Positions 44,321-52,849 of a stretch of 63,780 nt of DNA are shown piece after piece. The first letter of the stretch is position 1. The number at the start of each line of letters is the position of its first letter. Origin of the DNA: Alistipes sp. (lineage in GTDB: Bacteria; Bacteroidota; Bacteroidia; Bacteroidales; Rikenellaceae); contig JAFQFV010000016.1 in assembly GCA_017398555.1 (NCBI GenBank), positions 1 to 63,780 on the forward strand, written 5' to 3'. The position numbers and the translations under genes were made by a program. The notes under the pieces were generated by a model. The model searched no databases, was not told the DNA's origin, and was given only the letters and a program-made list of their open reading frames with translations.

Positions 44321-46666
44321 CTACTCCTCCTCTGTCAAATCGATATTTACACTAATATTTCCATCCACCTCCAACGACACTGCCGCCGAGACGGTTTGGT
44401 TGCGGTTAAGAGCCACTCCGGCAGCTGCACTTGTCGCGCTGAGGGTATAGCGGATATCCTCCACGCTATTCAAATCGGCGAGCAGATTATCGCCACTCTC
44501 CGACTGTAGGCGGAAACGAACAGCGCTCTTGCACGGAGTCTTACCATCTTTCGACCCCTCAATAACAGCCTTGCCGACAGGTACTGCCTGCAGAGCCGTC
44601 AGCTCTCCGGCAGCATCAACTATCTGAAGGTCGAGAGCAAGATTTAGTGGCGTGGTATTCTCCACCTCGCAAAGCAACTCAATCCTACCCGATGCCGAGA
44701 GGTCGAGCTCCAAGTCGCGGATGGTCTGACCGATATCTGCAAGGGTGCCCGTATAGACCAAATCGAGCGCATCACTAAATGCAAGCGGCATATAGAAGCT
44801 GTAGCTGTACTCAATCGGATAGCGGACAGCAATTGCAAGCGACACATCCTCCGTAGGGTTTGTAGCCACCGAGAGATTAATCTGTAGTGACTCCGGCATC
44901 TCCCCGCTCAGCAGCTTCTCAAGGTCACAATTGATTGCCAAAACGCCCTCTGTCGGCTCAACATTCTTACCCAAACGCACAGCCGTTATAGTTGGTATTA
45001 TATCAGCAAAGTGTTCGCCCAGAGTCGCCGGCTGAATAACAAACTGCTCCACGGCAACACCCTCTCGATCTACTGCAACACCACCACGAACAGGGACGAT
45101 AGTTGCTAAGACATAGAGCGGCATGGTAAATGGGTTTGAGATATTAAAATCCACCGTAGGATTTACGCCGAGGCCATTTATCTCAAAATTACCATCCCCC
45201 ACAATAGAGGCAAGGTCGATAGTGTTGCTCTGCTTGTGATTAAAATCTACTCGTCCTGTAACCGAGGAGACAATCATCGTCTCTTGTTCATACCCGACTT
45301 TTATAGTAAGTCCGTCCTGTTGCAGATACTTCATGCGGATAGTCGCCCCCTGCTTAAGCGATGCACGCACGCCGAGGGTCATATCGACAGATAAATCGCC
45401 ATTTTCATCAGGCACAACGCCCTCCGCACCAAAGTCTATCTGATTAACTCCAACAGAGATACCGTGACGCAGTGCCGACAGCGTGGTATGGATTGTATTG
45501 GTCGCACTATCCAACTGCGCGCCATCGCTATAGAGCGACACTTTGAGGTAGTTAGGCAGAGTAACATCAATCAAAATATCCTCCAACGCGCCCGCCATAA
45601 CTGCATCGTAGTCCCAATTCAGACCATCCTCAAGGGTCAATCGGATAGTTGTGTTTGCAAACTCGATACTCTTAACACTCTTAACACTCTTATTGAGTGC
45701 CTTGACAGCGATAGTGCTCTTATACTCACTATACTCCAAAAGTTCCATCGCTTTAAGCACTATCTCCGCATCCTCGCAGACGAGCGTTGAGTTTAGCTTA
45801 AGCGTTGGCAGCTCCTCGGCAACGATGCGGCCACTCTTACTCTGCAACTCGTACGATAGCGAGTAGTCTATCGCGCCGGAGATATTGAGCACCCCATTTT
45901 CAGGCTTCTTGTCATTTGATATGCTGCGCACATATATTCTGAACAAAACACTCTTCTCGCCCGCTGCAATAGGATGATTTTCAACGCGATAAGTACTACC
46001 CTCGACAAGATTTCCATTCTGATCATATATCTGACAACCCTCAGGCATAGTTATCGAGAAGGATATTTTACCGCCGCCATTCAGCTCGGCAAGAGTTCCC
46101 AAATCAAAAATCGCATCCACAGGCGCACCGGGCAGCGAGGCATCGTACTTGGGGTATATCTTTGTGATATTTTCAACATATTGCGGCAGATTCACCTCAA
46201 AAGCATAGTCAGATGTTCCCTGCTCTGTTCCAGAGAGCAAAAGCCCCTCCACCGGGCAATATACCTCCTGACCGAGCAGTAGCTCCTCTCCCTCAAAACG
46301 ACCCTCGATATAGCAGATATCATCGAGAAGATACTCTGCCTGCTCAAGTTTGAACGACGGATAGTCCACCACAGACTCATAGGAAACTGCAGGAAGGGTA
46401 AAACTATTTCCCGAGCCGTCAATTATAAGACTCTGCTGCTCAGCATTATACGTTAGCGCATAGTCGCCTGTCACAGGGTCTGCCACAAGGTTATCGACCT
46501 TATCAGAGAGCATCTGTCCCAACGTTTTATCAGTCAAATAACCCAACGGTATAGCCAAATTATCGGCTCCAATGCCGACATTTCCCTCAAGCTGAGCAAG
46601 GTCGATACTCTTATCGACACAGCCGACAGCCAGAAGGCAGATTAGAATAGAGAGATATTTTCTCAT
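44321..46666 (-). CDS. Large surface lipoprotein, unknown function
   Basis: With the ATG at 46666 this is 781 residues, starting MRKYLSILICLLAVGC with lipidated C16. The rest is beta-rich, with repeated strand-turn patterns (for example VDYPSFKLEQAEYLL and ITAVRLGKNVEPTEGVLAINCDLEKLL) and no enzyme motif. I do not recognise the family. It is transcribed with the DUF5723 barrel gene 2 nt downstream, so the two probably form a cell-envelope pair. Confidence 0.75.
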   Translation of the reverse strand: MRKYLSILICLLAVGCVDKSIDLAQLEGNVGIGADNLAIPLGYLTDKTLGQMLSDKVDNLVADPVTGDYALTYNAEQQSLIIDGSGNSFTLPAVSYESVVDYPSFKLEQAEYLLDDICYIEGRFEGEELLLGQEVYCPVEGLLLSGTEQGTSDYAFEVNLPQYVENITKIYPKYDASLPGAPVDAIFDLGTLAELNGGGKISFSITMPEGCQIYDQNGNLVEGSTYRVENHPIAAGEKSVLFRIYVRSISNDKKPENGVLNISGAIDYSLSYELQSKSGRIVAEELPTLKLNSTLVCEDAEIVLKAMELLEYSEYKSTIAVKALNKSVKSVKSIEFANTTIRLTLEDGLNWDYDAVMAGALEDILIDVTLPNYLKVSLYSDGAQLDSATNTIHTTLSALRHGISVGVNQIDFGAEGVVPDENGDLSVDMTLGVRASLKQGATIRMKYLQQDGLTIKVGYEQETMIVSSVTGRVDFNHKQSNTIDLASIVGDGNFEINGLGVNPTVDFNISNPFTMPLYVLATIVPVRGGVAVDREGVAVEQFVIQPATLGEHFADIIPTITAVRLGKNVEPTEGVLAINCDLEKLLSGEMPESLQINLSVATNPTEDVSLAIAVRYPIEYSYSFYMPLAFSDALDLVYTGTLADIGQTIRDLELDLSASGRIELLCEVENTTPLNLALDLQIVDAAGELTALQAVPVGKAVIEGSKDGKTPCKSAVRFRLQSESGDNLLADLNSVEDIRYTLSATSAAAGVALNRNQTVSAAVSLEVDGNISVNIDLTEEE

Positions 46667-46693
46667 AGGGCAAGTAGATTTTGTAGTGTAGCA

Positions 46694-46724
46694 CAAAATT
46701 AGCATTTATAGCTAAATTTTACAA
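46694..46724 (-). promoter_or_regulatory. Promoter of the lipoprotein-DUF5723 unit
   Basis: Minus-strand TTG (46722-46724) and TAATTTTG (46694-46701) with exactly 20 nt between. It is divergent from and interleaved with the uvrC promoter. Confidence 0.75.
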
Positions 46725-46733
46725 AAAAAACGC

Positions 46734-46741
46734 TATTTTTG
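46734..46741 (+). promoter_or_regulatory. -7 box of the uvrC promoter
   Basis: TATTTTTG followed by only TACT before the ATG at 46746; the message should be leaderless. Confidence 0.7.
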
Positions 46742-46745
46742 TACT

Positions 46746-48566
46746 ATGAGCGACAAGCAAAATATCGCAACACTCAAAGAGCAGGTTGTCCTGCTTCCCC
46801 ACTTGCCCGGCTGTTATCTCTTCTCGGACAAGAGCGGGGAGGTCATATATGTAGGTAAGGCGAAGAGTCTGAAAAAGAGGGTCAGCAGCTACTTTGTCGA
46901 TAGTCGTGACCACAGCCCCAAAGTGAGGGTTATGGTGCGACAGATTGCCTCGCTGCGACACATCGTTGTCGATAGTGAGACCGATGCCCTACTGCTCGAA
47001 AATTCGCTTATCAAGAGCCTCAAACCGCGTTACAACATACTTCTCAAGGATGATAAATCCTATCCGTGGATAGCCCTTACAGCGCCACCTTTTGAGCGTG
47101 TCATATCCACACGCCGCGTAGTGAAGGATGGCTCACGTTACTTCGGCCCCTACGCCTCGGTATCGGCACAGAAGGCGATGTTGGAGTTTATCGGCGAGGT
47201 TATTCCCTTACGCACCTGCCGCCTAAATCTCTCGCAGGAGCAGATTGACAAGGGCAAGTATGCTCCGTGCCTACAGTACCATATCGGCAACTGCAAGGCT
47301 CCTTGTTGTGGTCGTCAGAGTGCAGCCGAGTATGCCGAGCTGGTGGAGATGGCTGTATCGGCACTCAAGGGCGATTTACGCCCCGTGAAGAGCTATCTTG
47401 AGGGCGAGATGAACCGCGCCGCTGCCGAGCTACGCTTCGAGGCGGCACAACGCTTCAAAACAAGGCTCGATGCGTTGGAGAAGTATCGAGCAAAGTCGGT
47501 CATTGTCAGCGCAAATATCATCGATGCTGACATCTTCTCGCTCTATACTGAGGGGGAGGAGGCGTACTGTAACTTCCTCAGAGTCAAGGGTGGCTCGATT
47601 ATCGCCGTGCAGACCCTTGCCCTATCTACGGGTATTGAGTCTGACGAGCGACAGATGCTCACAATCGGTATTCAGCACGTGGTCGAGAATATTACGGGCG
47701 ATCTGCAGAGTGAGGTTATAGTCCCATTTCTACCCGAAGTGGAGCTCTTTGAGGAGGTACATTTCACAACGCCACAGAGGGGCGAGAAGCGCGAGTTATT
47801 AGAGTTCTCGCTGCGCACTGCAAGACTCTACCGTGCCGAGCTGATGAAGAATCTGGAGATAAAGAATCCTGAGCGCCACACCGAGCGACTGATGGAGGCG
47901 ATGCAGCGCGAACTGCGTCTTGACCGCCAGCCTCGACATATCGAGTGTTTCGATAACTCCAACACACAAGGCACATACCCCGTTGCCTCGTGCGTGGTCT
48001 TCCGCAATGGCAAGCCCTCAAAGCGCGAATATCGCCACTTCAACGTCAAAACCGTCGTCGGGGCGGATGACTTCGCCTCGATGCGTGAGATACTTACACG
48101 CCGATATACTCGCCTTGTCGAGGAGGGGGCAGAGCTGCCTGACCTTATCGTTGTGGATGGTGGTAAAGGCCAGCTCTCAAGCGCATACGCGGTGCTGTGC
48201 GAGTTGGGGTTGGAGAGTAAGATTCCGATTGTCGGACTTGCCAAACGACTTGAGGAGGTCTATTACCCCAACGACCCGATGCCTTACTACTTATCGCGCA
48301 CTGGCGAGCCGCTGAAGGTGATGTGCCATATCCGCGACGAAGCACACCGTTTCGGCATCACGTTCCACCGCAATAAGCGCACAGGGGCTATGATACACAG
48401 CAAGTTAGAGGAGATTGAGGGCATTGGCAGCAAGACAATAGAGCAACTGTTCAAACGCTTCAAGACCCTATCAAAGATAAAGGCGGCAAGAGTCGAAAAC
48501 CTTGCAGAGGTTGTCGGCAAAGCCAAGGCGCAGAAGATTTTTGACTATTTCAACAACAGCAGATGA
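46746..48566 (+). CDS. uvrC: UvrABC system protein C
   Basis: Endonuclease subunit that makes both incisions in nucleotide excision repair. The 606 residues have the N-terminal GIY-YIG domain (LPGCYLFSDKSGEVIYVGKAKSLKKRVSSYF, about 18-50), a UVR motif near 200-235, the RNase H-like C-terminal nuclease domain (IECFDNSNTQG, VVDGGKGQLSSA) and the helix-hairpin-helix tail (EEIEGIGSKTIEQLF). It overlaps nth by 4 nt, so the two repair genes form one unit. Confidence 0.96.
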   Translation: MSDKQNIATLKEQVVLLPHLPGCYLFSDKSGEVIYVGKAKSLKKRVSSYFVDSRDHSPKVRVMVRQIASLRHIVVDSETDALLLENSLIKSLKPRYNILLKDDKSYPWIALTAPPFERVISTRRVVKDGSRYFGPYASVSAQKAMLEFIGEVIPLRTCRLNLSQEQIDKGKYAPCLQYHIGNCKAPCCGRQSAAEYAELVEMAVSALKGDLRPVKSYLEGEMNRAAAELRFEAAQRFKTRLDALEKYRAKSVIVSANIIDADIFSLYTEGEEAYCNFLRVKGGSIIAVQTLALSTGIESDERQMLTIGIQHVVENITGDLQSEVIVPFLPEVELFEEVHFTTPQRGEKRELLEFSLRTARLYRAELMKNLEIKNPERHTERLMEAMQRELRLDRQPRHIECFDNSNTQGTYPVASCVVFRNGKPSKREYRHFNVKTVVGADDFASMREILTRRYTRLVEEGAELPDLIVVDGGKGQLSSAYAVLCELGLESKIPIVGLAKRLEEVYYPNDPMPYYLSRTGEPLKVMCHIRDEAHRFGITFHRNKRTGAMIHSKLEEIEGIGSKTIEQLFKRFKTLSKIKAARVENLAEVVGKAKAQKIFDYFNNSR

Positions 48567-49195
48567 GAACAAAAGAGAGATATGAGGGTATAATTGCCTG
48601 GTTTTCAGAGAATATGCCCGTAGCCGAGAGCGAGCTGAACTACGAAAATCCGTTTCAGCTGCTCGTTGCGGTGATACTTTCGGCGCAGTGCACCGACAAG
48701 CGTGTCAATATGACTACGCCCGCACTCTTTGAGGCCTTCCCCACCCCACAGGCACTTGCGGCAGCGAGTGTGGAGGAGGTATTTTCATATATCCGCTCTA
48801 TCTCCTACCCAAACAATAAGGCGAAGAATATCGTAGCTATGGCGCGTATGCTCTGCAGCGAGTTTGGGGGCGAGGTGCCGGCAGATATCGACAGTATGAT
48901 GCGCCTGCCGGGCGTGGGTCGCAAGACGGCAAATGTTGTGGGGGCGGTCATCTGGGGCAAGGAGGTTATGCCTGTCGATACACACGTCTTCCGCGTATCG
49001 GCACGTATCGGACTGACAAAAGATGCCAAGACTCCGCGCCAAACCGAACTGCAACTTGAGAAGAATATCCCCAGCCACCTGCTCCCAATTGCCCACCATT
49101 GGCTCATTCTGCACGGTCGCTATGTCTGCACCGCCCGCAAACCAAAATGTGCGGAGTGTGGCATAACAAAGTGGTGTAAGAGTTATTCCGAGTAG
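48563..49195 (+). CDS. nth: Endonuclease III
   Basis: DNA glycosylase/AP lyase for oxidised pyrimidines. The 210 residues carry the helix-hairpin-helix LPGVGRKTANVV with catalytic K121, D139 in MPVDTHVFRVSARIGL, and the [4Fe-4S] cysteines CX6CX2CX5C at the C-terminus (CTARKPKCAECGITKWC). K121 and D139 equal E. coli K120 and D138. Translationally coupled to uvrC. Confidence 0.96.
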   Translation: MRTKERYEGIIAWFSENMPVAESELNYENPFQLLVAVILSAQCTDKRVNMTTPALFEAFPTPQALAAASVEEVFSYIRSISYPNNKAKNIVAMARMLCSEFGGEVPADIDSMMRLPGVGRKTANVVGAVIWGKEVMPVDTHVFRVSARIGLTKDAKTPRQTELQLEKNIPSHLLPIAHHWLILHGRYVCTARKPKCAECGITKWCKSYSE

Positions 49196-49215
49196 GTTTT
49201 TTCGCGTAAAATTAC

Positions 49216-49223
49216 TATCTTTG
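49216..49223 (+). promoter_or_regulatory. -7 box of the PEGA/DUF1566 gene
   Basis: TATCTTTG ends 6 nt before the ATG at 49230. An upstream in-frame TTG at 49221 is part of this box and is not the start. Confidence 0.7.
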
Positions 49224-49229
49224 TACTCT

Positions 49230-51644
49230 ATGAAGAGATTTGTCGCCATACTGACTCTGCTTTTTGTCGCCTTTGCAGCATCTGCGCAGAGCGAAAACTC
49301 GATAATTATCGACCAAAATTCGTTTAGGCCATTGCAGTCTGACGCGCTGACGGGCGTTAATATCGACCCTATCGGCGTGGACTCTTCACGCCGTCCTTGC
49401 GCCCGTATCAAGATGAAAATCAACAGAATGAGCCGCGAGGATATTGACAAACTCGATGTCAAAATCGTCACAAATAACCAGCTGACCAAGTGCAAAACGG
49501 CAGACTACGAAAACGGACTTATCCTCGAAATGACCGCCAAGCCTGCCACCCGTTTCTACCTCGACCACCCCGAATTTGGACAATCGAACGAAGTTACTCT
49601 CAACCTTGAGCCCAATAAGGAGTACTACATGGAGGCGAGCCTCAATCAGACCTACTCGATTGTCGTAAACTCAAATGTGACTGATGCAGAGGTCTATTTG
49701 GATGGCGAGTACAAGGGTCGCACAGATAACTCTAATAGCCTGACTATCAAGGAGGTATTCATTGGCGAGCACACACTAAAACTGACTTATGGCAATATCA
49801 GCCACGAGCAGAAAATTGAGGTCAATAGTGGCAAAATCTCTTTCCGTCAGAATGTCGATACAGCCGCCTCCGAGCCGCAGTTTGTGGTCTTTACGGTTGA
49901 GCCGCAGAGTGCAGTGGTAATTATCAACAATCAGCACTACACCCTAACTGACGGAGCGATGAACGTGGTGCTCGACAGCGGAACCTACAACTACACCGTA
50001 ACTGCTGCGGGCTACCATCCACAGAGTGGAACATTCTCTGTTGCAGGTAGCAAGGTTTCAAAAAATATCACCCTTTCTGCCGACTCCGCAACCGTCACCC
50101 TCACCGCACCTGACAATGCCGAGATTTGGGTCAATGGAGTGATGAAGGGTACAAGTCATTGGAGCGGCACACTCAACTCGGGCACATATATCTTTGAGGC
50201 ACGCAAGGCGGGGCATAAGAGTTCAACCCTCTCAAAGCACATAACATCTGCAGAGCCACGCCAGAGCTACACCCTGCCCGCACCTACCCCAATTGTCGGC
50301 TCGCTGATTATCTCTGGTACACCGATTAATGCCGATGTTACGCTTGACAACAAGGCGGTGGGTCAGATGCCACTCAAACTGAACGATATCCTTGTGGGCG
50401 AGCATACTATTGTGGTCTCTAAATCGGGATATGAGACTTATACACAGAGTATTGCTATTTCCGAGGGCAAAACTGTAACGGTCAATGCAACGCTTGCAAA
50501 AATTACATCCACCAATCCACAAACTGCATCAGTGCCACCAAGAAGAGCTATTCCCGCAGGAGTTACCTCTGCTTCATATAAAGTCGGCGACTACTACAAT
50601 GACGGCACAAAAGAGGGAGTTGTCTTTGAGGTTTCAGACAATGGTCGAAGTGGTAAGATTGTAAGCATGATACAATCTACCGAAAAAATCCGATGGGCAT
50701 CAGATGATGTCAAGTACAAACAAATAGGAACGAATAGTCAAAACAATGGCGTTGTGAATATGAACATTGTAAAGGCTATCGATGGTTGGGAGAGTAAGTA
50801 TCCAGCTTTTAAGTGGTGTACAGACCTTGGAGAGGGGTGGTATCTGCCAGCAAAAGATGAGCTTGACTTGTTGTCATTTAATACAGCCGTTCACGATGCT
50901 GTAGATAAGACCCTAATAGCCAAAGGCGGCATAAAATTGTATAGTAAAGGTATCAACACTGACAACTATTGGTCATCAACAGAGTGGGATAATAGTTGTG
51001 CATATCGCGCTGACTTTTGGGCATCGTTGGCTATGGTTTGGCGTGATGATAAGCAATTTGGTCATACCGTTCGTGCAGTGGCTGTTTTTGGAACTGAAAT
51101 CACCTCTGCTCCATACAAGGTTGGTGACTACTATAACGACGGCACGAAGGAGGGTGTTGTCTTTGAGGTTTCAGCCGACGGCAAACACGGTAAAATTGTG
51201 AGTATGACGCAGTCTGCAACTGCTATGCAATGGACATCAAATGAAAAGGAACAAAAACGCCTAATCGGTGCTGATAGTGAAACGGACGGAGCAGCCAATA
51301 TGGCAAAGGTTAAGGCAAGACCTGATTGGCAGAGTAAGTATCCTGCCTTTAAGTGGTGCACTGATTTGGGTGATGGTTGGTATCTACCTGCTATTGAGGA
51401 ATTTAAGAAGTTTATCCTTGACGATACTATCCATGATGTAGTAAACCGTACCCTTGCAGCAAAGGGTGGTAAGAAACTCTATAATAAGGGTGAGCGTGGT
51501 GGTTGGTATTGGTCATCAACGGAGCGTGATTATCGAGCACGTAGTGGTGAGTTTTGCGCGTGGCTTGTCAGTATGCTCAGTGGCGACACCAACTTCAGCA
51601 GTAAGCACTACGACTACTATGTGCGCGCCGTTGCAAAATTTTAA
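49230..51644 (+). CDS. Secreted PEGA-repeat protein with two tandem DUF1566-type domains
   Basis: The 804 residues start with a signal peptide (MKRFVAILTLLFVAFAASAQ). About 130-435 holds at least three PEGA-type repeats, such as DAEVYLDGEYKGRTDN, NAEIWVNGVMKGTS and NADVTLDNKAVGQMP. Two tandem C-type-lectin-like DUF1566 domains follow (about 447-624 and 625-804), both starting YKVGDYYNDGTKEGVVFEVS, with FKWCTDLG(E/D)GWYLPA and YWSSTE, and ending VRAVA.F. The two copies differ most in the 25-30 residues between YWSSTE and VRAVA. It is secreted or surface-exposed; the ligand is unknown. Confidence 0.85.
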   Translation: MKRFVAILTLLFVAFAASAQSENSIIIDQNSFRPLQSDALTGVNIDPIGVDSSRRPCARIKMKINRMSREDIDKLDVKIVTNNQLTKCKTADYENGLILEMTAKPATRFYLDHPEFGQSNEVTLNLEPNKEYYMEASLNQTYSIVVNSNVTDAEVYLDGEYKGRTDNSNSLTIKEVFIGEHTLKLTYGNISHEQKIEVNSGKISFRQNVDTAASEPQFVVFTVEPQSAVVIINNQHYTLTDGAMNVVLDSGTYNYTVTAAGYHPQSGTFSVAGSKVSKNITLSADSATVTLTAPDNAEIWVNGVMKGTSHWSGTLNSGTYIFEARKAGHKSSTLSKHITSAEPRQSYTLPAPTPIVGSLIISGTPINADVTLDNKAVGQMPLKLNDILVGEHTIVVSKSGYETYTQSIAISEGKTVTVNATLAKITSTNPQTASVPPRRAIPAGVTSASYKVGDYYNDGTKEGVVFEVSDNGRSGKIVSMIQSTEKIRWASDDVKYKQIGTNSQNNGVVNMNIVKAIDGWESKYPAFKWCTDLGEGWYLPAKDELDLLSFNTAVHDAVDKTLIAKGGIKLYSKGINTDNYWSSTEWDNSCAYRADFWASLAMVWRDDKQFGHTVRAVAVFGTEITSAPYKVGDYYNDGTKEGVVFEVSADGKHGKIVSMTQSATAMQWTSNEKEQKRLIGADSETDGAANMAKVKARPDWQSKYPAFKWCTDLGDGWYLPAIEEFKKFILDDTIHDVVNRTLAAKGGKKLYNKGERGGWYWSSTERDYRARSGEFCAWLVSMLSGDTNFSSKHYDYYVRAVAKF

Positions 51645-51654
51645 CAGATTGATT

Positions 51655-52125
51655 ATGAGCAAAATAGATATAGAACAGCGTGTGGCGAAGGCGAAGGAGT
51701 ACTTCAACAGCGGGTACAACTGTTGCCAGTCTGTGGTGCTTGCATACGCAGATATTATTGGTCTTGAGCCGACGCTGGCAGCGACCATTTCGGCACCGTT
51801 TGGGGGTGGTATGGGCAGACTTCGCGAGGTGTGCGGAGCGGTAAGCGGAATGACGATGGTAGCGGGATTTTTATCCCCTTGTCCTACGGCCGACGACCCC
51901 GTAGCGAAAAAGGCGAACTACGCCCTTGTGCAGCGATTTGCTGAGGCATTTCGAGAGCAGAACGGAGCAATAGTCTGTCGCACGCTTCTCGGTCTTGACC
52001 ACGCGAAGGATGAGCCGACACCATCGCCACGCACAGCCGAGTACTACAAAAAGCGCCCGTGCGCCGAGCTTGTTGGCGATGCAGCACGAATTATTGGAGA
52101 ATATCTTCAGCAGAGTCCGGAATAG
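51655..52125 (+). CDS. C_GCAxxG_C_C family protein
   Basis: A 156-residue cytoplasmic protein of the family named for its cysteine pattern, likely redox- or metal-related; no activity is established. The cysteines appear in SGYNCCQSV, EVCGAVSGM, SPCPTADD, IVCRTLLG and RPCAELV. The ATG at 51655 is 10 nt after the preceding stop, so it is probably co-transcribed with the PEGA/DUF1566 gene. Confidence 0.85.
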   Translation: MSKIDIEQRVAKAKEYFNSGYNCCQSVVLAYADIIGLEPTLAATISAPFGGGMGRLREVCGAVSGMTMVAGFLSPCPTADDPVAKKANYALVQRFAEAFREQNGAIVCRTLLGLDHAKDEPTPSPRTAEYYKKRPCAELVGDAARIIGEYLQQSPE

Positions 52126-52159
52126 GTTTATCAAAAACCATATTTTGGATTTTAGATGA

Positions 52160-52249
52160 GGATTTTCAAGGCTTGCATAATCGGCGAAGCAGGAGCATAC
52201 TTGAGGTATGTGACTGTTGAAGGCGGTTATGCGTAACGTAGAAAATACC
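52160..52249. repeat. Family II nested-hairpin repeat, copy b
   Basis: Arms GGATTTTC...AAGCAGG and GTAGAAAATACC form a long imperfect hairpin with apex GCATACTTGAGGTATGTG. It lies 34 bp behind a stop codon and 23 bp before ridA. The preceding ATTTTGGATTTTAGAT recurs at 52684-52699, so ridA is bracketed by a 16-bp direct repeat. Confidence 0.75.
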
Positions 52250-52272
52250 ATATAAAAACAAAATATAATATT

Positions 52273-52647
52273 ATGAACAAAGTAATCGCAAGTCCACACG
52301 CACCAAAGGCGGTAGGACCTTATTCACAGGCAATTCAGGCAGAGGGTACCCTCTATCTTTCAGGTCAGCTCCCAATTGATGGAGCAACAGGCACAATGCC
52401 TCAGTCTATCGAGGAGCAGACAGAGCAGAGTCTTAAAAATGTTGGTCACATCCTCCGCGAGGCAGGTTATGACTACACAGATGTTGTAAAGACAACAGTT
52501 CTGCTTGCAGACATCAAGGATTTTGCGGCGATGAATGCTGTATATGCAAAGTTCTTCAGCGGTGCATTCCCTGCACGCGTTTGCTACCAGGTTGCAGCCC
52601 TGCCTATGGGTGCAAAGGTAGAGATTGACGCAGTAGCAGTTAAGTAG
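52273..52647 (+). CDS. ridA: RidA family reactive intermediate deaminase
   Basis: Hydrolyses reactive enamines/imines such as 2-aminoacrylate. The 124 residues are full length for the YjgF/RidA family: PHAPKAVGPYSQAIQAEG at the start, SGQLPIDGATG near 30-41, and the active-site region FPARVCYQVAALPMGAKVEIDAVAV with the carboxylate-binding arginine and the C-terminal glutamate. Codon use indicates good expression. Confidence 0.94.
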   Translation: MNKVIASPHAPKAVGPYSQAIQAEGTLYLSGQLPIDGATGTMPQSIEEQTEQSLKNVGHILREAGYDYTDVVKTTVLLADIKDFAAMNAVYAKFFSGAFPARVCYQVAALPMGAKVEIDAVAVK

Positions 52648-52666
52648 AAGCTATTGGTTTCCCCTG

Positions 52667-52689
52667 AATTGGGTATTAAGCCCAATTTT
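52667..52689 (+). terminator. Weak terminator after ridA
   Basis: AATTGGG and CCCAATT around a 7-nt loop, followed by a short T4. Confidence 0.55.
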
Positions 52690-52718
52690 GGATTTTAGAT
52701 TTCAACAAGTTGCTCTAC

Positions 52719-52849
52719 CATTTTGTTGTCAAAAGGTGGTAGTTGCAATGCTCGGCGCGATTGGAGCCGATGGGTTGTACTTACTCGTACTGCCCATTGG
52801 TGACATATCGCGTTAGCGGCAGTAAATGCCGCCTTTTCACAACAAAATT
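52719..52849. repeat. Family I nested-hairpin repeat, copy F
   Basis: The left arm starts CATTTTGTTGTCAAAAGG and the right arm ends GCCTTTTCACAACAAAA. Inside are ATGCTCGGCGCGAT paired loosely with ATCGCGTTAGCGGCA, and the inner stem GATGGG/CCCATT with apex TTGTACTTACTCGTACTG. It ends directly at the start codon (52850) of the next gene, so it forms that gene's 5' region. Confidence 0.88.

Noticed and set aside
52719-52849. Integron attC site suggested by CGTTAGCGG and the hairpin shape
   Set aside because: GTTAGCG does not fit the GTTRRRY core, the partner core is missing, and no integrase is present.
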